Assembly: GCF_013299165.1 (NCBI RefSeq)
Contig: NZ_JAAFKD010000008.1
Location: forward strand, 124,001-188,000
Source: Microcoleus sp. bin38.metabat.b11b12b14.051
GTDB lineage: Bacteria; Cyanobacteriota; Cyanobacteriia; Cyanobacteriales; Microcoleaceae
Length of the DNA: 64,000 nucleotides
Direction: 5' to 3'
Shown here: piece by piece, positions 46,304-55,454 of the stretch
Numbering within the stretch: position 1 is the first letter of the stretch
How the letters are laid out: every line of letters starts with the position of its first letter
Translations under genes and position numbers: made by a program
The notes under the pieces: generated by a model
The model's database searches: none
The model's input: the letters and a program-made list of their open reading frames with translations, nothing else
Told to the model about the DNA's origin: nothing

Positions 46304-47139
46304 GCGGTAGATTGATCGATTAGTTTGAGTTCTCGCTCTCCCCCGTGAGCGTTCCCCGGGATATCTGGCATAGAACCCATCAACTCGTTGAGGGCTTCTG
46401 TCATGTTTCTCGGGTCCATAAACAGAATTTTGGCGTTGTCGCTTTCGCCTAATTTTTGTTGAGCGTCTAAGTATTTTTCGGTTACTAAGTAATTCAAAAC
46501 TTGCTTGCTGTTTGGATGGGAGTCTAAAGCTTCAACTAAGAGCCTCATGTACTCCTTAGTGCCAATGGCTTTGTTAACCATTGCTTGCCATTCGCTCTTA
46601 GTAGCCCGCTCCAATTCCATAGCTTCTTGCACCCTTTTCGGAGGTGTAATGCTTTGAATTTCTACGCGAATCACTTTAACTCCCCAAGTTTCGGTAGCTT
46701 CGTCCAACTTCTTGAGTAACTTTTTATTCATGTCATCTCGGGAGCCCAAGATGTCTTGCATGGGCAACCGACCAATTTCAGCGCGAAACGTCGTTAAAAC
46801 TAAGTTGGCGATCGCATTTTCAATTTGATCGATGCCATAATAAGCTTTCTGCAAATTCACAACCCGCCAATACACAACGGCATCGACTTCTAGGGCCACA
46901 TTATCGCCCGTGATTGCTGACTGAGGTTTAATGTCTAAAACTCGTTCGCGACTTGTGTCCACGCAGACGACTTTTTCGACCAGGGGACTGATAAAGTGGA
47001 ATCCCGGCTTGAGGGTGCGCTTGTATTGACCCAAACGTTCGACTAAAGCTTCGTCGCCACCGCTGACTATTTTCACGCTTGAGTTAACAGCGTAGCCGAG
47101 GATGAGCGCAAACAGCATGGTGAGAATAGACTGCCCCAT
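46294..47139 (-). CDS. SPFH/band 7 (stomatin-like) protein
   Basis: A 281-residue membrane-anchored SPFH protein. A hydrophobic N-terminus (ILTMLFALILGYAVNSSV) is followed by the band 7 domain: GGDEALVERLGQYKRTLKPG, VDTSRERVLDIKPQ, TGDNVALEVDAVVYWRV, TTFRAEIGRLPMQDIL. A coiled region (VQEAMELERATKSEWQAM) drives oligomerisation. Such proteins organise membrane microdomains; the client here is unknown. It has no adjacent NfeD gene. ATG 47139. Convergent with folP. Confidence 0.9.
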   Translation of the reverse strand: MGQSILTMLFALILGYAVNSSVKIVSGGDEALVERLGQYKRTLKPGFHFISPLVEKVVCVDTSRERVLDIKPQSAITGDNVALEVDAVVYWRVVNLQKAYYGIDQIENAIANLVLTTFRAEIGRLPMQDILGSRDDMNKKLLKKLDEATETWGVKVIRVEIQSITPPKRVQEAMELERATKSEWQAMVNKAIGTKEYMRLLVEALDSHPNSKQVLNYLVTEKYLDAQQKLGESDNAKILFMDPRNMTEALNELMGSMPDIPGNAHGGERELKLIDQSTAQD

Positions 47140-47482
47140 TTCTACTTTCCTGCTAGGGTTGACTGAGAATCGATCGGGAATCCACTCTAATTTAACTCAA
47201 AATCGGTCGCACAGTGCTAAAATATCACGACTGTTAATAAGTCCTAACAGTTACCGGTATTGCCTGGGACTGAATGGCCATGGCTTGAATGGCGCGACTG
47301 AATGTCTCCGACTAGACGGCAGGATATCAACCAATACCGTTGGGTTAAGACGGTCTGGGAGTCAAAACGATGGGATAAATAGACACGGAGATTGCTGTCA
47401 TCTCACACATCGCCAAAGAAGAGCGTTCATTTCTTCGGACAAGCCTAACCCAAGCGTATTCGGATATCAACAACAAGTTTTG
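47140..47482. other. Gap upstream of RNA element, possible transposon remnant
   Basis: A rightward frame within about 47260-47500 encodes a Gly/Arg/Ser-rich stretch (LNGHGLNGATECLRLDG) reminiscent of the tails of transposon-encoded TnpB/IscB-type nucleases, and it ends next to the RNA element. This likeness is weak. The SPFH promoter must lie in the first 100 bp. Confidence 0.35.
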
Positions 47483-47912
47483 TCAGTAACTCAGCCCTAA
47501 AGGGACTGAGCTTGCAAGAGAAATCAAGCAAGCTATACTGACCAGTCTAAGTCTTAACTGACTACGTTATTTTGGTCACGACACCCTGTGGATGCGAAGC
47601 CAGTCCCCTGCTCTGTCGCTAGTCGTTAAACAGTTCTAAAGTCACTGGAACGGTGCTGCTAGCCTAACAAGCCCTTATAACATTGACGAGGCTCACATTA
47701 CCCCGTAAGGGAGCCCAACAAAGGCAACCATTATGCGTACAGGACTGGGAGATTTGAAACGGTAACTGTCCCGTTGAAAGTGCAACACAACAGCACACCG
47801 AATTAACCAGTTCCAAGGCGGTAATGGAAAGATTCAACGCGGTTGAAACCGCCTGGTCGCTTCCCTAGGAAGGACTAAAGTCGCTGAGTTTCCCACTTAC
47901 CGTATTTCTTTT
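47483..47912 (+). ncRNA. HEARO/omega-RNA-like structured element, copy 1
   Basis: About 430 bp, clearly homologous to 50033-50437. Seen: left hairpin CTCAGCCC-TAAA-GGGACTGAG; a core with CACGACACCCTG, GGATGCGAAGCCAGTCCCC and TACCCCGTAAGGG; a conserved TGTCCCGTTGAAAGTGCAAC; a right hairpin; then a 20-30 nt tail that ends at an ATGA. The ACACCCTG...CAGTCCCC segment resembles the IscB omega RNA (GCACCCUGG...CCAGUCCCC). HEARO RNAs are the known cyanobacterial form, often present without their IscB/IsrB nuclease, and are reported to sit directly before ATGA/GTGA. No nuclease ORF adjoins. Family assignment is from memory of the consensus. Confidence 0.72.
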
Positions 47913-48680
47913 ATGAAAAACGATCGAGAGTTTCGCCTTTTCAAACCTTTTACCTGGATGGGCCCAAGCATTGTGGCGGCGGGAATATGGTATGTGGCTG
48001 TTGTCCAACCCGCACAAGCTGCATCGAGCACAGTGCAAAATTCGCCAAACTTGCAGTCGCAAAACTCGCAGCCACCGCGCCGAGGGCCCGCAGTGCCCGA
48101 AGTTATATCCTACGAGATGAAGGGAGACGATCTCAGGATTTGCAAGCAGCAAGGCAACTCCGAGAAAAAATGCGAAGTTGTAGGAAAAGGCTACACGGTG
48201 GGTTTGAGAACTGCTAACGACCTTTACGCCCAAGGAAATCTTGTCAATGCCGAAGCTTTGTACCGGCAATTAATCGCTCGCTATCCCAAACAAGGGGATA
48301 TTTATTACAAGCTAGGAACTCTGCTCTCGGGGCAAGGTAAAATGAGCGATGCGATCGTCCAATTCCAAAAAGCAATTGAAGTCAACCCGAAACACGCCAA
48401 AGCTCACAACGATTTGGGCGTGGCGATGGCAAGTCAAGGAAAGTTGCCCGAAGCGATTGTGCTGTGGAGACAAGCTGTTAAAATTAATAGCCAATATCCC
48501 GATGCTTTAAATAATTTGGGAGTCGGTTTGTACCAGCAAGGAACCAAGGAAAACCAAGCAGAGGCAGTAGACAGCCTCAAAAAAGCGAAGGAGTTATTTC
48601 TCAAGCAGGGCAGAACTCAAGCGGCTACTAGAGTCGATCGAATTTTAGAAGAAATCAACTCCCAGTCGAGCGGCTCTTAA
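47913..48680 (+). CDS. TPR-repeat protein, exported or membrane-anchored
   Basis: A 255-residue protein. The N-terminus has a hydrophobic segment (PSIVAAGIWYVAVVQPAQAA) resembling a signal peptide or anchor. A Cys-containing linker follows (KGDDLRICKQQGNSEKKCEV), then about four TPR units (ANDLYAQGNLVNAEALYRQL, YYKLGTLLSGQGKMSDAIVQ, HNDLGVAMASQGKLPEAIVL, LNNLGVGLYQQG). It is a protein-interaction scaffold of unknown partner. ATG 47913 directly follows the RNA element; no separate ribosome site is seen. The next gene is aroB, convergent. Confidence 0.82.
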   Translation: MKNDREFRLFKPFTWMGPSIVAAGIWYVAVVQPAQAASSTVQNSPNLQSQNSQPPRRGPAVPEVISYEMKGDDLRICKQQGNSEKKCEVVGKGYTVGLRTANDLYAQGNLVNAEALYRQLIARYPKQGDIYYKLGTLLSGQGKMSDAIVQFQKAIEVNPKHAKAHNDLGVAMASQGKLPEAIVLWRQAVKINSQYPDALNNLGVGLYQQGTKENQAEAVDSLKKAKELFLKQGRTQAATRVDRILEEINSQSSGS

Positions 48681-48715
48681 AATCATCCATAGCCGATAGA
48701 TCAGAAATAAAAAAA

Positions 48716-48773
48716 GGTTTGTAGTGAGGACTTTAGTCCGCATTTTCTGAGGACTTTAGTCCTCACTACAAAA
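48716..48773. repeat. GTAGTGAGGACTTTAGTCC palindrome
   Basis: Dispersed palindrome with arms GTTTGTAGTGAGGACTTTAG and CTCACTACAAAAC; its second core is in the same orientation as the first rather than inverted, so it is a rearranged copy. Lies between the convergent TPR and aroB genes. Confidence 0.85.
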
Positions 48774-48862
48774 CAACGATCGAACATTGACAGAAAAAAC
48801 TGCTCGGGCGATCGGCATAAATCGACCTTGTGGAGCGGTGAAACACGCCCATAAACCTTAAT

Positions 48863-49957
48863 TTAAAGCATTTCCTTCAAAACTCGTAAAATCACATCTC
48901 CGTCCACGCGATCGCTCACAGCAGCTTCGCCCAAACGCACCGGCAGCACAAAGCGCACCTTGCCATCCTGCACCTTCTTATCAAGTTGCAAAGTATTCAA
49001 GATTTCCTCAACATCGACACCTGCGGGCAACTTAGCAGGCAAACCCGCTTTTTCAATTAAAGCAGACTGGCGGCGATCGCACTCAGCATCCCACATTGAG
49101 AGCTCCACAGCCAAGCGGCTAGAAGCAGCCATCCCAATTGCCACACCTTCGCCGTGATTGATGACCTTGTAATTAGTCAAACTTTCTACAGCATGACCGA
49201 TCGTGTGACCGTAATTCAAAATCGCCCGCAAACCCGACTCCTTCTCATCCTTGCTTACCACCTCAGCCTTAGCTTGACAAGATCGGCTCAAAATTTGGGC
49301 CAACAAATCCGCCTTCACGTAGCGCATTTGATCCAAACGCTTGCAATTCTCCAACTTCCCGAACAATTCAGCATCCCAAATCACCCCATACTTGATGACT
49401 TCCGCCATCGCCGAACGAAACTCGCGCGCCGGCAGAGTTTTGAGAACATCCGGGTCAATCAAAACCAAACGCGGCTGATGAAAAGCCCCGATCAAATTCT
49501 TCCCCGAAGGATGATTTACCCCCGTTTTGCCGCCAATAGAAGCATCAACCATCGCTAGCAGCGAAGTCGGAACCTGCACCACATTAATTCCGCGCAACCA
49601 AGTCGCAGCCGCAAAACCCGTCATATCGCCAACCACCCCGCCGCCCAAAGCCACCATTGTCGAGGAACGTTCCAAACGGTTAGCCAAAGCCGCATTGTAA
49701 ATCTTCTGGATCGAATTTAAAGTTTTGTATTGTTCGCCCGGTGGTAAAATGCAGGTACTGACTTCCAGGCCGGCCGATTCGAGGGCTGCGGTGGCTCTTT
49801 CGCCGTAGTGCCGAAAAATCGACTGATTTGAGACCAAAAGAACTTTTTTGCCCAAACTTAGATCGCCCATCAGGGTGCCGAGCTCATCTAAGCCGCCCGA
49901 TCGCACGCAAATATTGTAAGATTGTGGGCCCAAGTCAACTTTAATTATCGATTGCAT
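48863..49957 (-). CDS. aroB: 3-dehydroquinate synthase
   Basis: A 364-residue enzyme of the shikimate pathway, converting DAHP to 3-dehydroquinate with NAD and Zn. Seen: [40 protein letters not shown], the metal ligands in VIKYGVIWD (Glu), [11 protein letters not shown] and [10 protein letters not shown] (His). Full length. ATG 49957. It diverges from the second RNA element, with its promoter in the 75 bp between. Confidence 0.97.
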   Translation of the reverse strand: MQSIIKVDLGPQSYNICVRSGGLDELGTLMGDLSLGKKVLLVSNQSIFRHYGERATAALESAGLEVSTCILPPGEQYKTLNSIQKIYNAALANRLERSSTMVALGGGVVGDMTGFAAATWLRGINVVQVPTSLLAMVDASIGGKTGVNHPSGKNLIGAFHQPRLVLIDPDVLKTLPAREFRSAMAEVIKYGVIWDAELFGKLENCKRLDQMRYVKADLLAQILSRSCQAKAEVVSKDEKESGLRAILNYGHTIGHAVESLTNYKVINHGEGVAIGMAASSRLAVELSMWDAECDRRQSALIEKAGLPAKLPAGVDVEEILNTLQLDKKVQDGKVRFVLPVRLGEAAVSDRVDGDVILRVLKEML

Positions 49958-50032
49958 ATTTATCTAATTTAGATTATGGATTTTAGATTATAGTTCTTAT
50001 AGGTCTTCTTATTGATTATTTTGGAGAAATTG

Positions 50033-50437
50033 CAGTCAGAAACCTCAGCCTAAACGCTTGAGGCTTGTAGAGAAATCTAACAGGCCGTTCTGACCAGCCT
50101 AAGACTTTCGAGGTCTACGTTTTTTGAGTCACGACACCGGGCGGATGCGAAGCTAGTCCCCTGCACTGTCATTTGTAGTTAAAAAGTCTTAAGGTCACTG
50201 AGACAGTGCTACAAGTCTAAAAAGCTTTTAAAACATTGGCGAAGCTAACTTTACCCCGCAAGGGGGCTCGAAACCGAGCAAAACACTATGCGTAAAGGGC
50301 TGCAAGATTTTAAACGGTAATTGTCCCGTTGAAAGTGCAACACAAAAGTACACAGAGTCAAGCAGTCCCAAGGCGGTAGTGATTCAAGAACAATGTAAAG
50401 CCGTCCTCAAAAGACGGAGTTTCAACCCATTTTTCTG
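50033..50437 (+). ncRNA. HEARO/omega-RNA-like structured element, copy 2
   Basis: About 405 bp, aligning along its full length with 47483-47912. Left hairpin CCTCAG...CTTGAGG, core CACGACACCGGG, GGATGCGAAGCTAGTCCCC and TACCCCGCAAGGGGG, conserved TTGTCCCGTTGAAAGTGCAA, right hairpin CCGTC-CTCAAAA-GACGG, tail to an ATGA. Several differences from copy 1 keep pairing (AGTC/GACT becomes AGAC/GTCT after GACCAGYCTA; CACTG/CGGTG becomes CACTG/CAGTG). No nuclease ORF follows; instead the petL-like gene begins at the ATGA. Confidence 0.72.
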
Positions 50438-50539
50438 ATGACTCTTACGGGAACAATAGCTTATTTTGGAATTTTCGGCGGCATGGTCGGCTTGGCGACA
50501 GTGCTGATGTTTGGTTTACGGGCTGTCAAATTAATCTAA
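50438..50539 (+). CDS. petL: Cytochrome b6-f complex subunit PetL-like
   Basis: A 33-residue hydrophobic peptide: a short polar start (MTLTGT), one transmembrane helix (IAYFGIFGGMVGLATVLMF) and the end GLRAVKLI. Length and the closing basic/KLI pattern match cyanobacterial PetL (31-33 residues), a small subunit that stabilises the b6-f complex. Call rests on resemblance, not a search. The ATG is directly at the right end of the RNA element, so its native upstream region has apparently been replaced and no ribosome site is obvious. Confidence 0.6.
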   Translation: MTLTGTIAYFGIFGGMVGLATVLMFGLRAVKLI

Positions 50540-50995
50540 CGCGGGCAATTCGACGCGGTTGGCAAAGGATTAAACCTGGAAAAAAGTACCGGCTCGGCGA
50601 TCGCATTTGTGTAAAAAATCTGTAAGTTTACCTGTAGATTTAGGACGCAAATGCGATCGACCACCACCAAATAATCGCAGCTCATCATTAGACAAGATTG
50701 CAGAAGTCTTCGACAGATCCAGAAACCGCAGATATCAAGCAGATAAACACAGATAAACGCAGATGATTTCAGGCTAATTTCCGATTTTTGCAATCTTGTC
50801 TAGTCTTGCACTCACCATCTGCATTTCCTATAAAAAAAATTTATACTTTGGCAAAATCCCCAATACCAATTATTTAATCTAAAATATAAAATTTCAAATC
50901 GCAGATCCTGACTCTCGCGACGAAATCCCCATTTCCCCTAAAATAACTTCTACTCCCCCCAATCTAAAATCCAAAATCCAAAATCCAAAATTGAT
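50540..50995. other. Gap, short octamer repeat only
   Basis: No gene with support. It contains AATCCAAA octamers near 50960-50992, directly before cpcT, and an AGACAAGATTGCAGAAG / CTTGTCTAGTC near-inverted pair. A leftward frame at 50536-50793 has no features of a real gene. Confidence 0.5.
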
Positions 50996-51586
50996 ATGTC
51001 CCATTCCACCGATATTGTCACCCTCGCCCGCTGGATGGCGGCCGACTTCAGCAACCAAGCCCAAGCCTTTGAAAACCCGCCATTTTTTGCCCACATCCGC
51101 GTCTGCATGAGACCGTTACCTGTGGAACTTCTGGGCGGAATCAGCTTGTATTTAGAGCAAGCTTATGATATAGAACTGCACGTCCCGTACCGAGTCCGAG
51201 TTTTAAAATTAGTCCCAGCGGGCGATCGCATCGATATCGAAAATTATGCCATAGAAAACGAAGCAGAATTCTACGGCGCATCCCGCCAGCCCCAACGGCT
51301 GCCAGAAATCAAAACCGAACAACTCACACTCCTCCCAGGCTGCACCTTTTTTACGCACTGGACGGGTAACAGCTTCAAAGGGTCTGTCGAACCCGGAAAA
51401 GGCTGTGCCGTCGTCAGAAAAGGTAAAAAAACCTATCTAGACAGCGAATTTGAGATTGATGGTAACAAATTTATCAGTCACGATCGCGGGCGCGACCCAG
51501 AAACCGATGCCCACGTCTGGGGAGCTCAAGCCGGCCCCTTTGAATTCACCCGCAGGGCCAGTTTCGCCGACGAAATCCAGGTTTGA
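50996..51586 (+). CDS. cpcT: Phycobiliprotein lyase CpcT/CpeT
   Basis: A 196-residue T-type bilin lyase; the family attaches phycocyanobilin to Cys155 of phycocyanin beta subunits. Seen: LARWMAADFSNQAQAFENPP, FAHIRVCMRPLP, the ISLYLEQAYDIELHVPYRVR core, GCTFFTHWTGNSFKGSVEPG and SHDRGRDPETDAHVWGA, all typical. Full length. ATG 50996. Reads in the same direction as sqdB, 116 bp ahead. Whether CpcT or another CpeT-family member cannot be settled here. Confidence 0.9.
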   Translation: MSHSTDIVTLARWMAADFSNQAQAFENPPFFAHIRVCMRPLPVELLGGISLYLEQAYDIELHVPYRVRVLKLVPAGDRIDIENYAIENEAEFYGASRQPQRLPEIKTEQLTLLPGCTFFTHWTGNSFKGSVEPGKGCAVVRKGKKTYLDSEFEIDGNKFISHDRGRDPETDAHVWGAQAGPFEFTRRASFADEIQV

Positions 51587-51699
51587 CACAAAAAAACTGA
51601 CGGCAGATTTAGCAAACAACACCCTAGATTAAAGGTTCACAATGCACCATAACCTGGTACATTAACCCAGTATTGGCAAGCAAGATTCACCGTTGTTGA

Positions 51700-52851
<1,152 letters not shown>

Positions 52852-53165
52852 CAGTTGACAGTTGACAGCTTGCCCCGAGCGACTTGCCCCGAGCGAAGTC
52901 GAGGGGAGTCGAGGGGTTGACAGTTGACAGCGAAGTTTTTAGGCAGGGAATCTCAGTCCTAGCCTAAAAACAATCCACCTAAAGGTGAGAGCTTAAATCC
53001 TCTGTGTTTTGGTAAAATTAGGCAATATTTGTGGCAATCAAAGAGATTTGTATCTGCGATTTTTGGCAAACATATCCGTAGGGGCGAAGCATTGCGGTAA
53101 TTAATACCTGGCGATCACGAATAAATTGTCTGCCGCAATGCTTCGCCCTTATTTGCAAAATTGAA
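52852..53165. repeat. Repeat cluster between sqdB and small membrane gene
   Basis: Holds ACAGTTGACAGTTGACAG, GCCCCGAGCGAAGTCGAGGG, a TTTTTAGGCAGG...CCTAAAAACAATCCACC palindrome (the inverse of 15355-15428) and a GCATTGCGG/CCGCAATGC inverted repeat (53089-53147). It interrupts the sqdB-sqdX unit. Confidence 0.85.
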
Positions 53166-53519
53166 ATGCACCAAAGTCCTTACTGCAAAATAGAAAATAT
53201 TCAATTGAGAAAAATCAAAACTAGAATTTTAATTCTGTTGCTTTTGGTAGTTATGCCGGGATTTTTAGCAAGTGCAGTTTGTGCTTATTATTTAATACCT
53301 GAATGGGCAACACTAACGGCGAGTTATCAAGATTACCGCCGTGTTAGCGAATCGCCTTCTGCTACGGAAAAGGAAATCTTAATCGCCAAAACTGCACAGG
53401 AAATTCACCGAATTAACTGCTTTGCTGAAGGTGTGGGATTGCTTTTAGGTGGAATAATTGTATCAATTGGCATTCAGGGAATTTGCATTTTACCCCAGAA
53501 ATATATCGATAGTAATTAG
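53166..53519 (+). CDS. Small two-helix membrane protein, unknown
   Basis: A 117-residue protein with two hydrophobic segments (ILILLLLVVMPGFLASAVCA near 28-48 and GLLLGGIIVSIGIQGICI near 90-108) joined by a charged, helical loop. The family is not recognised. It sits between sqdB and sqdX in the same direction, so a link with sulfolipid synthesis is possible by position only. ATG 53166; a later Met (MPGFLAS) would remove the first helix and is unlikely. Confidence 0.6.
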   Translation: MHQSPYCKIENIQLRKIKTRILILLLLVVMPGFLASAVCAYYLIPEWATLTASYQDYRRVSESPSATEKEILIAKTAQEIHRINCFAEGVGLLLGGIIVSIGIQGICILPQKYIDSN

Positions 53520-53646
53520 TGCGGCGCAAATCAAAAAAATTGAAGTTGCCCGATTCATTTTGTGGAGTCAATCGAAAATATTCAATCCGACAATCGACTA
53601 ACATTTGCCAAAGACTAGGATTATCAGTTCCCTAAGTTAACTTATT

Positions 53647-54780
53647 ATGAAAATTGCTCTGTTCACTGAAACATTTTGGCCTAAAATAGACGGGATTGTG
53701 ACGCGCCTGATTCACACTGTAGATCACTTGCAGCGATCGGGCGAACAAGTTCTGATTTTTTCTCCAGATTACGGAATTACAGAATACAAAGGTGCCCGAG
53801 TTTACGGTGTTGAGGGTTTACCTTTGCCGATGTACCCGGAATTGAAAATGGCACTGCCCAGTCCGGCGATCGGCCAACAATTACAGCAGTTTAAACCGGA
53901 TATTATTCATGTTGTCAATCCCGCTATTTTGGGATTGGGCGGCATATATTACGGCAAAAAGTTCAATATTCCAATTTTGGCTTCTTACCACACGCATTTG
54001 CCGAAATACTTGCACCACTACGGTTTTGGAATGCTCGAACCTTTGCTGTGGGAATTGCTCAAAGGGGCGCACAATCAAGCCCAATTAAATCTGTGTACTT
54101 CTACAGCCATGGTGGAGGAGCTGAGAACTCACGGCATTGAGCGGGTAGACTTGTGGCAGCGGGGTGTAGATACGGAAATGTTTGTCCCCGAATTGGCGAG
54201 TCGAGAAATGCGATCGCGCCTTTCGGAAAATAACCCAGATAGCCCCTTATTGCTCTACGTCGGCCGCCTCGGTGCCGAAAAAGAAATTGAGTCGATCAAA
54301 CCAGTCCTCGCCGCCATTCCCGGCGCCCGCCTCGCTCTTGTGGGAGACGGGCCGCACCGCCAAACCCTCGAACAATATTTCGCCGGCACTCCCACCAATT
54401 TTGTCGGCTACCTCAAGGGGCAAGAATTGGCTTCTGCTTACGCATCTGCTGATGCCTTCATTTTTCCCTCCCGCACCGAAACGCTAGGCTTAGTGCTCCT
54501 AGAAGCTATGGCTGCGGGGACGCCCGTAGTGGCGGCGCGCAGTGGCGGAATTCCCGATATTGTTACCGACGGCGTTAACGGCTATTTATTTGACCCAAAC
54601 GACGAAGCCGGAGCTCTGACTGCCACCTTGCGCCTGTTTGCGAATCCCGAAGAACGGGAAACCCTGCGCCAAAATGCTCGCTCTGAAGCCGAACGTTGGG
54701 GGTGGGCTGCGGCCGCCTCGCAATTGCGGCGCTACTATCAATCGGTGGTTTTTGCCGAATCCATGTCTTCTGCTGCCTAA
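53647..54780 (+). CDS. sqdX: Sulfoquinovosyltransferase SqdX
   Basis: A 377-residue GT4 (GT-B fold) enzyme that moves sulfoquinovose from the UDP-sugar to diacylglycerol, giving SQDG, a thylakoid lipid. Seen: FTETFWPKIDGIVTRL at the N-terminus, DIIHVVNPAILGLGG, YHTHLPKYLHHYG, the donor-site YVGRLGAEKEIE, VGDGPHR and FPSRTETLGLVLLEAMAAG (EX7E). Full length. ATG 53647. Confidence 0.95.
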   Translation: MKIALFTETFWPKIDGIVTRLIHTVDHLQRSGEQVLIFSPDYGITEYKGARVYGVEGLPLPMYPELKMALPSPAIGQQLQQFKPDIIHVVNPAILGLGGIYYGKKFNIPILASYHTHLPKYLHHYGFGMLEPLLWELLKGAHNQAQLNLCTSTAMVEELRTHGIERVDLWQRGVDTEMFVPELASREMRSRLSENNPDSPLLLYVGRLGAEKEIESIKPVLAAIPGARLALVGDGPHRQTLEQYFAGTPTNFVGYLKGQELASAYASADAFIFPSRTETLGLVLLEAMAAGTPVVAARSGGIPDIVTDGVNGYLFDPNDEAGALTATLRLFANPEERETLRQNARSEAERWGWAAAASQLRRYYQSVVFAESMSSAA

Positions 54781-55454
54781 ATCCTAAGCTGTCGCACCGG
54801 TGCGGGTACTGACAGGTCGATCGATTTTCCATTTTCGCTGGGAGATGGGATCGATGGTGACTGTCGCTTGCAGCCGAGATCGACAGTGGCATTTTTGGGA
54901 ATGCTGGTATTGGGTTCGATCGCCCCAGCCTCAGGAAAATCCCGGGGACGGATGCCCTCAAACACCGATGAAATTTCTTGCTGCTGAGATTGTCATAGCT
55001 ATCATGCTGTTGCGTTTACCATTAAACTATGAGTAGTCTTTGTCGTAATGCCTCGCGCGCAACAGCCATAGCGCCATTCACAGACCGGATACGGTCGCCT
55101 GGGAGCGCTAAAACAGTCATGCCGCGCAGCAGCCTCGGCACAGAGCGTTACATTCACCTACGGGGCGATCGATCGAAAGCCTGCGAGCTAATGTTCAGGC
55201 TGGCAGTTTTCCCAAATCAAGATCAGCTTTAACCGGTGAACCCTCATCAGTATCGAGGTTGTAAAAAATTGATCGAGCATATGTAATCAGAAAACTCAAG
55301 TAGCGCGCATCAAACAAAGAACTCGCGATTGACGATCATCGCGACTACCGAGTGCCGACACGCTAGCAAACAACAAACAAGAGTTTGCACCGCCGCAGCA
55401 TCTAGCACCGATCGACCTGCGGGTCAGTCTAACCCTCTGAGAAAGCAGTTAATC
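54781..55454. other. Gap of about 670 bp, no supported gene
   Basis: GC-moderate, with several GATCG words but no repeat family I can name. A rightward frame runs from TTG 55329 into the cyclase, but its first 42 residues are unlike the family and ATG 55455 is preferred. A promoter for the cyclase should be here. Confidence 0.45.

Noticed and set aside
47102-47500. 132-residue rightward ORF
   Set aside because: Starts inside the SPFH gene on the other strand and lacks a domain; only its tail faintly resembles transposon nucleases, noted as a possible remnant.
55329-55454. N-terminal extension of the cyclase from TTG 55329
   Set aside because: The 42 residues are Ser/Thr/Arg-rich with no family match; ATG 55455 is more likely.
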